A stretch of 64,000 nucleotides of DNA from Bacillota bacterium (lineage in GTDB: Bacteria > Bacillota > Clostridia > Lachnospirales > Bianqueaceae), in contig JAFRZE010000072.1 of assembly GCA_017442735.1 (NCBI GenBank), positions 62,001 to 126,000 on the forward strand, written 5' to 3'. The notes under the pieces are model-generated. The model had not been told where the DNA came from, made no database searches, and saw only the letters and a list, made by a program, of their open reading frames with translations. This document shows positions 44,848-54,415 of this stretch, piece by piece. The translations under genes were made by a program, and so were the position numbers. How positions within the stretch are numbered: the stretch's first letter is position 1; each line of letters starts with the position of its first letter.

Positions 44848-45921
44848 TTATTCCAGGAAATCCTTCAGTTTTTTCGAACGGGACGGATGACGCAGTTTAC
44901 GAAGCGCCTTGGCTTCGATCTGACGGATCCTCTCACGGGTAACGCCGAACTGAGATCCGACTTCCTCCAGCGTTCTGGCTCTTCCGTCATCCAGTCCGAA
45001 ACGAAGCCGGAGGACCTGCTGCTCACGATCTGTCAAAGTACCAAGGACATCCATGAGCTGTTCCTTGAGCAGGGAATACGCTGCCGCGTCCGCGGGCACC
45101 ATCATCTGTGTATCCGGGATGAAATCGCCCAGATGAGAATCTTCCTCTTCACCGATGGGTGTCTCCAGCGATACCGGTTCCTGCGCGATCTTCATGATCT
45201 CGCGGACCTTGGATACAGGAACTTCCATCTCTTCAGCGATCTCTTCCGGGGTCGCCTCCCGTCCGTTCTCCTGCAGCAGCTGACGCTGGACTCTGGAGAG
45301 TTTATTGATGGTCTCAACCATATGCACGGGGATACGGATCGTACGGGCCTGATCCGCGATCGCGCGGGTGATCGCCTGACGGATCCACCAGGTAGCGTAG
45401 GTACTGAATTTGTATCCTTTTCGGAAGTCAAACTTTTCAACTGCTTTGATCAGACCCAGGTTGCCTTCCTGGATCAGATCCAGAAACTGCATGCCGCGAC
45501 CTACATATCGCTTCGCGATACTGACTACCAGACGAAGGTTCGCTTCAGCCAGTTCTTTCTTCGCTTTTTCATCGCCTTTTTCCATCCGTACGGCCAGCTC
45601 TACCTCTTCGTCGGCGGTAAGCAGCGGGACTTTGCCGATCTCCTTCAGATACATGCGGACAGGATCATCGATCCGGATATTCTCCGGAAGCGTCAGATCC
45701 AGATCTTCCTTGTCGTCGGGCACTTCTTCGATCAGCCCGATGACGTCGATGCCCGCGTTCTCCAGATGGTCATATACCCTTTCCACATCCTCAGGCTGGA
45801 GATTGAGATCGGTGAATGCGTCGACGACTTCCTGATATTCCAGGACGTTTTTCTTTTTCTGCGCGTTCTCGGTCAGATCTTTCAGTCTCTGCTGGAATTT
45901 TGCCTGTAATTCTGGTGTCAT
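44848..45921 (-). CDS. rpoD: Primary sigma factor RpoD (SigA)
   Basis: Housekeeping sigma-70 factor of 357 residues, short like other Firmicutes SigA proteins. Region 1.1 is reduced (about 1-75). Region 1.2-2 has [16 protein letters not shown], the core-binding [16 protein letters not shown] and the -10-melting [19 protein letters not shown]. Region 3 follows with [11 protein letters not shown], and region 4.2 with the helix-turn-helix [20 protein letters not shown]. The near-consensus promoters at 8434, 13459 and 1135 are what this factor should read. It is 11 bases after dnaG. Confidence 0.98.
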   Translation of the reverse strand: MTPELQAKFQQRLKDLTENAQKKKNVLEYQEVVDAFTDLNLQPEDVERVYDHLENAGIDVIGLIEEVPDDKEDLDLTLPENIRIDDPVRMYLKEIGKVPLLTADEEVELAVRMEKGDEKAKKELAEANLRLVVSIAKRYVGRGMQFLDLIQEGNLGLIKAVEKFDFRKGYKFSTYATWWIRQAITRAIADQARTIRIPVHMVETINKLSRVQRQLLQENGREATPEEIAEEMEVPVSKVREIMKIAQEPVSLETPIGEEEDSHLGDFIPDTQMMVPADAAAYSLLKEQLMDVLGTLTDREQQVLRLRFGLDDGRARTLEEVGSQFGVTRERIRQIEAKALRKLRHPSRSKKLKDFLE

Positions 45922-45932
45922 GTTGTGCCTCC

Positions 45933-47690
45933 TCAGGAGATATTAATATATAGAGAATTCAGTTGTTTTTTCATTTCGATCATCCGGACGAGTTCTTCCG
46001 GATCTTCGGAAGAAGACAGTTCGTCGATCCGTTTCTGTTTCACACTGCGGATCGTCTGCGTGAGAAACTTTCCAAGATCGTCCCGATCCTTCGGCAATTC
46101 AAATTCATAGAGCTTGGCCGCTTTGGTCTGTTCCTCCACCGATGCGTACTGACTTGTCAGATCCGCGAGGGAGACCGGTCTCACCGTCGCCAGATGGGAC
46201 AATACGTACTCAGCCATCGTATAATGGAACGGATCCGACTTGGAAAAGTCCGTCATAGACAGATACGGGCGAACATAGCCGTACAGCTCGGGCTTTTTGA
46301 TCAGCGCGCACAAAAGCTGTCCTTCCGCGTCGATCCGTTCTTTTAACAGACTGGCTTCGCGGTCACGTTCCTGTCTTCGTTCACTGCGATACTCGAGAAG
46401 TCCCGTCGTGGAACGGATCTGTTCCACTTCCGCCGTCAGCGCTTTTTCGGATGTTTTCATCTTGGCAGCCACATCGTGGATATGAAGTTCCCGGTCCAGA
46501 TCACTCTCGATCTCGGCAAGCCTCTTTGCCATATCATGAACGGTTTTGATCTGGCCTTCGACCTTCTGCCCGTTTTCCTGTTCCAGTACCAGCATTTCGA
46601 ACGCGATGGGATCCATTGCGCTTTGGATCGCTGCCTCGAAAGCGTCCGTCCCGTTTTCCCGGATAAGCTCATCCGGGTCTTTGGCTCCCGGTACCCGGAT
46701 CACCTTGACAGAAAGCCCTGCCTTCTCAAGGATCGGGATCGCTCGTCTCGCGGCGTTGGTCCCCGCTTTATCCGAGTCATAACAGAGAATGACCTGGTCC
46801 GTATACCGCTTCATCAGGGAAGCCTGTTCCGGTGTGAGCGCGGTACCCAGTGAAGCGACCGCGTTGTCGAATCCGGCCTGATGCAGAGACAGAACATCCA
46901 TGTAGCCTTCGACCATCAGCAGATAATCCCGTCTGGTCTTCTTAGCGATCGAAAGTCCGTAGAGGTTGCGTCGTTTATTGAAGATCTCGCTGTCGGATGA
47001 GTTCAGGTATTTCGGTTCACCCTGTCCCATCACACGTCCGCCAAACGCGATCACCCGGCCCTGGGCATCGAAGATCGGAAACATGAGCCGGTTAAAAAAC
47101 CGATCGTAGGTGCTGCCCGGTTTACCGGAAAGCAGTCCTGCCGCGATAAGGTCCTGTTCTTCGAATCCCTTGCTTTTAAGGTGTGCCGCCAGTGCACCGC
47201 GGCTTACCGGCGCATAGCCCAGTCCGAACTTTTTGCGGTATTCTTCCGTCACCGCTCTGCTTTCCAGATAGCGGAGCGCAGCAGCCCCCGCGGGGGTCCT
47301 TGTCAGATGATAGTAGTAAAACCTCGCTGTTTCCGCTGCTGCCTCCAGCATCCGGCTTCTCCGGTAAGCGCGCTTTTTCTCCTCCGGGGAGATCTCCGCT
47401 TCCGGAAGGACGATATGTGCCCGGTCAGCCAGAAACTTGACCGATTCCACAAAGTCGAGATTCTCGATCTTCATGATAAAGGTAAATACGTTTCCTCCGG
47501 CATGACAGCCGAAACAGTGGAAAAACTGTTCCCTTTCGTTCACGGAGAAAGATGGAGTTTTCTCTCCATGGAAAGGACAAAGGCCAAAGTGATTCGCGCC
47601 TTTTTTTGTCAGTGTGACATAATTGGAGACTACGCTGACGATATCATTTGCTTCGCGAACGCTCTGCAGTACTTCTTCTGAATAGTACAC
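45933..47690 (-). CDS. dnaG: DNA primase DnaG
   Basis: Primase of 585 residues that makes RNA primers at the replication fork. The N-terminal CHC2 zinc finger is seen in [13 protein letters not shown] and [10 protein letters not shown] (about 38-68). The RNA-polymerase/TOPRIM core has [26 protein letters not shown] and [13 protein letters not shown] with the metal-binding acidic residues. The C-terminal domain from about 430 is where DnaB helicase binds; it is helical and family-like. First gene of dnaG-rpoD-trmK-kinase-helD-small protein, with a possible -10 box inside the dgt terminator in front of it. Confidence 0.97.
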   Translation of the reverse strand: MYYSEEVLQSVREANDIVSVVSNYVTLTKKGANHFGLCPFHGEKTPSFSVNEREQFFHCFGCHAGGNVFTFIMKIENLDFVESVKFLADRAHIVLPEAEISPEEKKRAYRRSRMLEAAAETARFYYYHLTRTPAGAAALRYLESRAVTEEYRKKFGLGYAPVSRGALAAHLKSKGFEEQDLIAAGLLSGKPGSTYDRFFNRLMFPIFDAQGRVIAFGGRVMGQGEPKYLNSSDSEIFNKRRNLYGLSIAKKTRRDYLLMVEGYMDVLSLHQAGFDNAVASLGTALTPEQASLMKRYTDQVILCYDSDKAGTNAARRAIPILEKAGLSVKVIRVPGAKDPDELIRENGTDAFEAAIQSAMDPIAFEMLVLEQENGQKVEGQIKTVHDMAKRLAEIESDLDRELHIHDVAAKMKTSEKALTAEVEQIRSTTGLLEYRSERRQERDREASLLKERIDAEGQLLCALIKKPELYGYVRPYLSMTDFSKSDPFHYTMAEYVLSHLATVRPVSLADLTSQYASVEEQTKAAKLYEFELPKDRDDLGKFLTQTIRSVKQKRIDELSSSEDPEELVRMIEMKKQLNSLYINIS

Positions 47691-47724
47691 CTCTTTCCTC
47701 CTTTCCTGTTTTCTCCTGTAAATA

Positions 47725-47768
47725 AAAAGCGAAAGTCTGTTATTATATTCGACAGATCTTTCGCTTTT
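47725..47768 (-). terminator. Terminator of dgt with a TATAAT box in its loop
   Basis: Minus strand: AAAAGCGAAAG pairs with CTTTCGCTTTT, with an extra pairing TCTGT/ACAGA inside and one bulge, then TTTTTATTT. The loop contains a perfect TATAAT on the minus strand (47742-47747). No -35 box is visible at 16-18 bases, so promoter activity for dnaG is possible but weakly supported. Confidence 0.75.
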
Positions 47769-47790
47769 CCTTTTGTTTTTTTAAGTTTTT

Positions 47791-48804
47791 TTACATGACT
47801 GTCCAGCGTTTTGGGATGAACAGATCCGTAAAAAGCTGCATCGCGTAATTGTCACTCATCGAAGCGATATGATCGCAAACCAGGATCTCCGGTTTTTCCT
47901 CTCCTGAGAGGAGGCGTTCCTTCAGGAGCGGGATCAGATACCTTTCCGGATCGCTCATAAATTCATCATAGAGCGCGGCGATCATGTCCTCCGCCTTTTT
48001 CTCCTCTTTTTTCGCCTCGCTGCCGACATAGACCGACCGGTACATCGCGGCGCGAAGTTCCATCATAGCCTGAAGGTATTCCTGGCTCATCCCCACGCTT
48101 CCATCCCTGGAGGACGCTTCGATCACATTGTGGACCAGGCCGTTGATTCTCTCGCGGAAGGAAAACCCCAGTACCTTTCTGGGTTCGATCGGCAGATCAT
48201 CCTCACTGATGATATGGGCCCTGACCGCGTCATCGATATCGTGGTTGATATACGCGATCTTATCCGCCAGACGAACGATTTTGCCTTCTTCCGTGGATGG
48301 CATCGCGCTCATGGAATGATTGGCGATCCCGTCCCTTACCTCATAAGTGAGGTTCAGTCCCAGGCCTCCGTTCTCGATCCTGGACACGACCCGCACGCTC
48401 TGCGCCTCGTGGGTAAAGCCATAGGGAGATTTACGTGCCAGGACGCGCTCTCCCGCGTGTCCGAAAGGCGTATGACCAAGATCATGGCCAAGCGCGATCG
48501 CTTCTACCAGATCCTCGTTCAGTCTCAGTACTCTGGCGATCGTTCGCGCGATCTGCGAAACCTCCAGCGTATGGGTCAGCCTGGTCCGGTAGTGATCCCC
48601 TTCCGGCGCCAGAAAGACCTGCGTCTTATGTTTCATTCTGCGGAAGGATTTGCAGTGCAGGATCCGATCCCGGTCGCGCATGTAACAGGTGCGCATGTCG
48701 CTCTCTTCTTCTTCTCGTTCCCGTCCCCGGCTGTTGATGCTCCAGGACCGGGGATCTTTCAAAACTGTCTGCTCCCTTTGTTCCAATTCTTCCCGAATCG
48801 TCAT
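47791..48804 (-). CDS. dgt: dGTPase-like HD-domain deoxynucleotide triphosphohydrolase
   Basis: HD-superfamily enzyme of 337 residues; the family cuts dGTP or other dNTPs to nucleoside and triphosphate, and the Clostridia forms are usually labelled dGTPase-like. The metal site is seen as RTRLTHTLEVSQIARTI (His near 77) and IALGHDLGHTPFGHAGE (HD near 108), with the third metal residue in IAYINHDIDDAV. The N-terminal SWSINSRGRERE, where the family reads RSKGR.R, is present. The ATG has AGGAGA upstream, 14 bases after addB. It ends at 47725-47768. Confidence 0.9.
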   Translation of the reverse strand: MTIREELEQREQTVLKDPRSWSINSRGREREEEESDMRTCYMRDRDRILHCKSFRRMKHKTQVFLAPEGDHYRTRLTHTLEVSQIARTIARVLRLNEDLVEAIALGHDLGHTPFGHAGERVLARKSPYGFTHEAQSVRVVSRIENGGLGLNLTYEVRDGIANHSMSAMPSTEEGKIVRLADKIAYINHDIDDAVRAHIISEDDLPIEPRKVLGFSFRERINGLVHNVIEASSRDGSVGMSQEYLQAMMELRAAMYRSVYVGSEAKKEEKKAEDMIAALYDEFMSDPERYLIPLLKERLLSGEEKPEILVCDHIASMSDNYAMQLFTDLFIPKRWTVM

Positions 48805-48818
48805 GCTGCTCTCCTTTC

Positions 48819-51800
48819 TCAGGACCTGATCGCCTCAAAGAACTCGTCGTCATCCATTTTCGGAATCTTTCGTATATCATCCTTCTGCGTTTTAGGATCA
48901 AACGGGCATGCCCGTCTGAACTCGCAGTACTTGCATGCGTCTTCGACCGGTTTTCTGCCGATCTGCCCTTTGGCCATATTTCCGGCCAGTTCCCCGATCT
49001 TCTTTTCCACGAACCGGGAAAGATCCGCCATCTGTTCTTCGCTTGCCTTATGCCCGGCCTTGGCCAGCGTTCCGTCCTTTCGCATACTGGCGCTTAATAC
49101 CAGGCCTGAACCTCCGGCTTCCAGAGAATGATCCATCTTCCTGGCTATTTCCTCATCATTCAGAAAAACACCGTCCAGCCGGTAGGTTTTCATCTTTCCT
49201 TTCTCAGAACCAGCCTGAACAAGATCTCTGAGGTCCTCTTTCTTGCTGGTGGGCTGCGAGATATGGAAATAGAAGAATCCGGCCGGTTTCGCGTTAAACT
49301 CCTTCGACGCGACATTCAGGTACACCGGAAGCTGCAGCGTCAGTCCTTCATAGATACTGCCCGGATCATAACCTGTCCGGCCTGTCTTATAATCGATCAC
49401 CCGGACGAATCTCTGACCCTTTTCATCCAGCACATCGATCCGGTCGATCTTTCCAGTCAGGGAAACAGAGCCGATCTGTACTTTGGAAAGAGATCGGTCG
49501 AGCGTTCCGTCATCCCGGATCCCTCCGAAAGCCCATTCATAAGCGGACGAGGTAAAGTCAGAAAGTGCTGCCTGTTTGGAAAGGACCTCAAAGGCCCTCG
49601 CGGCGCTTTTCTGCAGTTTCTGCCAGTAATACCGGTATCGGCCGCTTGTCTGATAGACGGCAAATTCGCCTTCCCGTTTTTTCAGAAGATCTTCCGCCAG
49701 CTTTCCGGCTTCTTCTTCCGGCAGCGCCTTTTTCAGGTATTCACCGGCTTCCTCCAGGATATCATGGATGACGTTGCCATCCTCCAGGGCTCTTACCTGA
49801 GGCTGCTGTCTTTCCTGCAGCCGAAGCGCTCTCCCGAGATAATAGGCAAAAGGACAGGAAGCGTATTTTTCCAGTTGTGTGACGGATAGTCTTTTTCTCG
49901 TCGGATCCATCAGATAAGAAGCGACCCGTTCCGAGAGGATCCCCGGCGTGGGCCTGGCTTTTTTGCCTTCCTCGATCTTTTCCACCTGGCTTTGATATCC
50001 CAGGCATTTCAGATAGGAAAGCATCGCCGGAGAAAGATATAGAGACGGATCATAGAGCATCGGGACAGGTAAAGACACATCTACATCTTCCTTATCTTCC
50101 GTCAGCAGGAATCCCTCCGGAAGTAAAGAAGAGATCCGTCGGAAGATAATAGACGGTACGCTGGCTTTTCCTTCCCCGTCACTGGAGGAGCAGGTCAAAA
50201 GGATCTCTTCTCCGGCCTTACCCATGGCTGAATACAGCAGATAATACTGCTCGGAAAGCTTTTCTTTTTCACCGGCCGCCAGCTCATAATGAGCCTGAAG
50301 CTGTCCTCTTTCCGTATTGGTCAAAAGCCCCGGTGAACTTTCCGGCCATGGAAAACTGCCCGAATTCAGACCCATCAGGATCAGGACCTTCTGTCCGCTG
50401 AGGCGTGTCCGTCTCATATCTCCTACCAGCAGTTCATCCATCGAAGGCGGCACCTGGCCAAGTTTCAGCTGTTCCAGTCCGATCTTCAGGATCTCGGTAT
50501 ATTCTTCCATTCGGACTGGCAGATCCGAAAGCACATTCATCAGCTGGTCCAGGACTTTCCCCGTCTCATCATAGATCCGGCGGTAACGGACCGCGCCTGC
50601 CAGATCTCCCTCGTTTTCAAGAAAATCAGCCAGAGAATCCAGCTGTTCACGAATATGAAATCGCTCGATAAAACGGATATACGCGTCGGTTATCTCCGAC
50701 ACTTTTCTCTTTCCCTTCGTCTCTTTTTCAAAGGCCGCCAGTCCCAGCGATAAAGAGATCAGTTCCTCGTCCTCGGATTCTTCCAGGATCTGACGGATCC
50801 GCAAAAGCCCAAAGGTGTTTCTGGCGATCATCAGATTCTCCAGCTGATCGAGCGTATCCTGCTTTACTCCGCACAGACCTGTTTTCAGCAGTTTCAGAAA
50901 CGTATCTGTACTGTATCCATAGACCGGCAGTTCTCCCAGCGCTTCGATCAGCTGAATATAAGGATTTACTGCCGCGTCGATCTTACGGTCGACAAAAACA
51001 GGAAGTCCGTAAAGAGAGGCTTCCCTGTTGATCAGATCATCATACTTTTCCGCGTCACATACCATGACGGCTATATCGGAAAGTGTCATCCCGCGGTCCC
51101 GGATCCTTTCGAGGATCGATCGGAAAACGAATTTCACTTCTGACTGAGGATCGGACAGGATCCGTCCATGGACGTTTTTCGCAGGTTTGTTCCATGGCTG
51201 TGTCCTGAGATGGCAGACAGCGTTCGTGACAAAGCTGATCTCACCGGATCGATAGCTTCCGCTCATCCGAAGGACTTCATAGCTTTTTCCTTCTTCCCGG
51301 AAAAGCTCTACCAGCTTGCAAACGGTTTTCTGAACGGTATAGAAAGGCTGTTCGGGAAGCTCCCGGAAACTGCGTCCGGACAAAGCCAGTTTCTCCGCCT
51401 CGTCAAAGGCAGCCTGCGTCATGGAAAGAGAAACGTTCAGGTCCCGGCTGTAACGGACAAAGGCACGGATCAGCCTGTATTCCTGCACCGTAAAACCACT
51501 GAAATCATCTATATAGATACAGGCTTCCCGGATCAGCCGGCTTTCTTTCGCCCGCTGCGCGAGCACATCCAGCAGGCTCTCCGATGCCAGGACATGATCC
51601 GTAGTATATTCCAGGAAATAATGCCATAAAAGGGCAATGTCCGAGAGCTTTGCCCGAAGGATAGATCCTTCTTCGGCGCTCTCGGCCATTTGTCTTAATG
51701 TTTCTTCTGTGAGACCATACTGAATGATCTCCGTGATCATCAGTTTCATCTGCCCGATAAAGCCGCGCTGCATAACATTGCGGCTGTAATACTGAAGCTC

Positions 51801-52106
51801 GTCCTGATGATCCCGGGCGATCTTAAGCAGTACCATGCATTTGCCGGTATCGGAAAGCATGGTACCGATAGGCGTACCGATCTCTGACAGCACCTGATAA
51901 GCCAGCCGTTTGAAGGACAGTACGTGAACGCCCATCAGACTGTGGCCGGGGATAGCTGAGATCAGCTGTTTCTGAACTTTCATCGTTACCTGTTCGGGAA
52001 CGATATAGATCACTTTTTCTCTCGGCGCGTTCTGGCTCGCAGACGCGATGTCCCGGAAGATCCGGGTCGTTTTGCCGGAGGCAGCCGGCCCGATCATCAG
52101 TTTCAT
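48819..52106 (-). CDS. addB: AddB, nuclease/helicase-like subunit of AddAB recombination enzyme
   Basis: Protein of 1095 residues of the AddB/RexB family, which with AddA processes double-strand breaks for RecA-mediated repair. Walker A is at the N-terminus (GPAASGKTT, 6-14). A long inactivated-helicase region follows (YIDDFSGFTVQE, VLILMGLNSGSFPW). The C-terminal RecB-type nuclease has VIDYKTGRTG with the catalytic Asp and Lys. The iron-sulfur cluster ligands that mark AddB are present: CPFAYYL (near 750) and the CX2CX5C group in CKYCEFRRACPFD (near 1060). It overlaps ppk by ATGA. AddA, usually the next gene, is absent here; dgt follows instead. Confidence 0.93.
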   Translation of the reverse strand: MKLMIGPAASGKTTRIFRDIASASQNAPREKVIYIVPEQVTMKVQKQLISAIPGHSLMGVHVLSFKRLAYQVLSEIGTPIGTMLSDTGKCMVLLKIARDHQDELQYYSRNVMQRGFIGQMKLMITEIIQYGLTEETLRQMAESAEEGSILRAKLSDIALLWHYFLEYTTDHVLASESLLDVLAQRAKESRLIREACIYIDDFSGFTVQEYRLIRAFVRYSRDLNVSLSMTQAAFDEAEKLALSGRSFRELPEQPFYTVQKTVCKLVELFREEGKSYEVLRMSGSYRSGEISFVTNAVCHLRTQPWNKPAKNVHGRILSDPQSEVKFVFRSILERIRDRGMTLSDIAVMVCDAEKYDDLINREASLYGLPVFVDRKIDAAVNPYIQLIEALGELPVYGYSTDTFLKLLKTGLCGVKQDTLDQLENLMIARNTFGLLRIRQILEESEDEELISLSLGLAAFEKETKGKRKVSEITDAYIRFIERFHIREQLDSLADFLENEGDLAGAVRYRRIYDETGKVLDQLMNVLSDLPVRMEEYTEILKIGLEQLKLGQVPPSMDELLVGDMRRTRLSGQKVLILMGLNSGSFPWPESSPGLLTNTERGQLQAHYELAAGEKEKLSEQYYLLYSAMGKAGEEILLTCSSSDGEGKASVPSIIFRRISSLLPEGFLLTEDKEDVDVSLPVPMLYDPSLYLSPAMLSYLKCLGYQSQVEKIEEGKKARPTPGILSERVASYLMDPTRKRLSVTQLEKYASCPFAYYLGRALRLQERQQPQVRALEDGNVIHDILEEAGEYLKKALPEEEAGKLAEDLLKKREGEFAVYQTSGRYRYYWQKLQKSAARAFEVLSKQAALSDFTSSAYEWAFGGIRDDGTLDRSLSKVQIGSVSLTGKIDRIDVLDEKGQRFVRVIDYKTGRTGYDPGSIYEGLTLQLPVYLNVASKEFNAKPAGFFYFHISQPTSKKEDLRDLVQAGSEKGKMKTYRLDGVFLNDEEIARKMDHSLEAGGSGLVLSASMRKDGTLAKAGHKASEEQMADLSRFVEKKIGELAGNMAKGQIGRKPVEDACKYCEFRRACPFDPKTQKDDIRKIPKMDDDEFFEAIRS

Positions 52107-54412
52107 TGTGCGTTCGCTGCTTCTTCGTAAGCCTGATCGTAGAAATATTCCTGCGAATTCAGTGCCGGCTTATCATTTTTGACACGATAGTAATAACCGG
52201 TGTTGGTCATCTCTCTGGCCTGCTGGTTGTCCTCCATCATGATGTCAAAGAATCCGCGCAGGCGTTTTTTCAGTTTCTCATCCAGGATCGGCGTCGCCAC
52301 TTCGACTCGCCTGACCGTGTTGCGCGTCATATAGTCGGCGGAAGCGATATAGATCTTGTCTTTTCCGTCTTCCGCGCCTCCGAAGATGTAGATCCTGGCA
52401 TGCTCCAGGAACCGTCCGACGATACTGATAACACGGATATTGTCGGTCTCACCGGGCACACCGGGTACCAGACAGCAGATACCGCGGACGACCATATCGA
52501 TCTTCACGCCGGCCTTTGAAGCTTCGATCAGCTTATCCATCAGGACCTTGTCCGTGACGGAATTGACCTTGATCCCGATATAGCCCTGTCCGCCGGCCTG
52601 CTGAACGCGGATCTGCTCCTCGATCATGTCCGAGACACGGTTTCTGAGACAATTCGGCGCGACCAGTAAAAGATCGGTCTTTTCCACAGTCTCTCCGTTC
52701 GTCAGTGCCTGGAAAACACCGAGCGCTTCCTCACCGATCTGCTGGTTCGCGGTCATCAGGCAAAGGTCTGTGTACAATCTCGCGGTCTTCTCATTGTAGT
52801 TTCCGGTACCGATCTGTGTAAAGTAACGGATCATACCGCCCTGCTTACGCGTAATGAGGCAAAGCTTCGAATGAACCTTAAATCCGGGGATCCCGTAGAT
52901 GACGCGGCATCCGGCTTCTTCCAGCCTGCGGGACCATCCGATATTATTCTCCTCATCAAATCTGGCCTTCAGTTCTACCAGGACCAGGACTTCCTTTCCG
53001 TTTTCAGCCGCCTCTACCAGCGCTTCGATCACTTTGCTCTGACGGGCCACACGGTAAAGGGTCATCTTTATGGAAAGAACATCGTCGTCACCCGCTGCTT
53101 CCTCCAGCATCTGAAGGAATGGCGTGATGCTGTTGTAGGGATAGAATAAAAGCTTATCCTCTTCCTCGATCTGCTCCAGGATCGAACGCTTGCTGGAGAT
53201 CGCGGCGGATTTCTGAGGGATCCGGCGGGGATAGAAAAGATTCGTTTTCACACGCAGGTCATCCTGCAGCTGGAAGATAAAGGAAAGATCCAAAGGCTCA
53301 TGATAGTAGAAAACCTGGGTCCGATCAATATCCAGATAAGTACAGAGGACATCGATGACTTTTTCCTCGAGCTGACGGGAAAGCTCCAGTCTCACCGGGG
53401 CCAGCTTCACACGTGTGCTGATGATCTTTTCCATGAACTCACGGTAATCGACATCATAGTCGTACAGCGCGTCTGGATCAAGATCCGCGTTACGGGTAAT
53501 ACGGATCAGCGATTTGGCTTTGACTTTATACTCGGTAAATACGTTCGGAAGGAAATGAAGGATCAGGTCCTCGGACAGCATGTACGCGCCTTGTCCCACC
53601 TCGATCAGCCTGGGGAAAACACCGGTATCACAGGGAATGATACCCAGTCTTTCCTTGCCGCTCTTGGTCTCCAGCACTGCCGCCGCGTAGATGACCTTAT
53701 TCTTCAGGAAGGGGAACGGCTGCTTCTTGCCGACGACATTCGGCTCAATAAAGGGCAGCAGATCCTTCATGAAATAAGCTTCCAGACGCTTACTTTCCTC
53801 TTCACTGATATTATGGAAATCGACCAGACGAATGCCTTCTTTTTCCAGCATTCCCATCAGCTCTTTGTAGACAGCGTCACGTCTGGGAATGACCTTCGCG
53901 ACACGGTCGGTGATCGCGTCCAGCTGCTGTTTCGCTGTCAGGTTGGTTTTTCCATCCGTCTCCAGCGGAGAAAGATCCCTCTGATCGACCAGGGAACCCA
54001 CCCGGACCATAAAGAACTCGTCCAGGTTGGTCTGGTAGATGGAGGCGAAAGTCAGCCGTTCACAAAGCGGGTTGTTCGGATTTTCCGCTTCTTCCAGTAC
54101 ACGTTCATTGAATCTCAGCCAGCTGAGTTCACGATTCATATAAACAGAAGTGATCACATCGTCTACCATGAGCGTCTCCTTGGGTTTGATAGGGTTCGGT
54201 TCGGGCTGTGGTTCGGGCTGCTCCGCAGGGGCCGGTACCGTCTCAGTCATCACTGGCTCTGGTTCCGGCTGCGGCATGGGCTGTGAAACAGGTACCGGTA
54301 CAGGTTGTACCGGTGGTATGGGCTTCATGGGCTGTAAAGGTTGTACAGGCTGCACTTTCTGCGCAGCAGGTTTCTTGCTGAAAAGGCCTTTCAGCCATCC
54401 AAAAACTCCCAT
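52103..54412 (-). CDS. ppk: Polyphosphate kinase PPK1 with N-terminal amphipathic and Pro-rich extension
   Basis: PPK1 of 769 residues that reversibly makes polyphosphate from ATP. The ordinary enzyme starts near residue 92 (VYMNRELSWLRFNERVLEEA). The catalytic histidine that is phosphorylated lies in KVHSKLCLITR (near 512), and the second catalytic region is ASADYMTRNTVRRVEV (near 690). Before the enzyme are about 85 extra residues: an amphipathic helix-like start MGVFGWLKGLFSKK, then a Pro/Gln/Val/Glu linker (VQPLQPMKPIPPVQPV and later PAEQPEPQPEPNP). The extension is in frame and has a normal start. It may tether the enzyme to the membrane (inference). It overlaps addB by 4 bases and lies 3 bases after the S1 gene. 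Confidence 0.95.
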   Translation of the reverse strand: MGVFGWLKGLFSKKPAAQKVQPVQPLQPMKPIPPVQPVPVPVSQPMPQPEPEPVMTETVPAPAEQPEPQPEPNPIKPKETLMVDDVITSVYMNRELSWLRFNERVLEEAENPNNPLCERLTFASIYQTNLDEFFMVRVGSLVDQRDLSPLETDGKTNLTAKQQLDAITDRVAKVIPRRDAVYKELMGMLEKEGIRLVDFHNISEEESKRLEAYFMKDLLPFIEPNVVGKKQPFPFLKNKVIYAAAVLETKSGKERLGIIPCDTGVFPRLIEVGQGAYMLSEDLILHFLPNVFTEYKVKAKSLIRITRNADLDPDALYDYDVDYREFMEKIISTRVKLAPVRLELSRQLEEKVIDVLCTYLDIDRTQVFYYHEPLDLSFIFQLQDDLRVKTNLFYPRRIPQKSAAISSKRSILEQIEEEDKLLFYPYNSITPFLQMLEEAAGDDDVLSIKMTLYRVARQSKVIEALVEAAENGKEVLVLVELKARFDEENNIGWSRRLEEAGCRVIYGIPGFKVHSKLCLITRKQGGMIRYFTQIGTGNYNEKTARLYTDLCLMTANQQIGEEALGVFQALTNGETVEKTDLLLVAPNCLRNRVSDMIEEQIRVQQAGGQGYIGIKVNSVTDKVLMDKLIEASKAGVKIDMVVRGICCLVPGVPGETDNIRVISIVGRFLEHARIYIFGGAEDGKDKIYIASADYMTRNTVRRVEVATPILDEKLKKRLRGFFDIMMEDNQQAREMTNTGYYYRVKNDKPALNSQEYFYDQAYEEAANAQ

Positions 54413-54415
54413 AGT

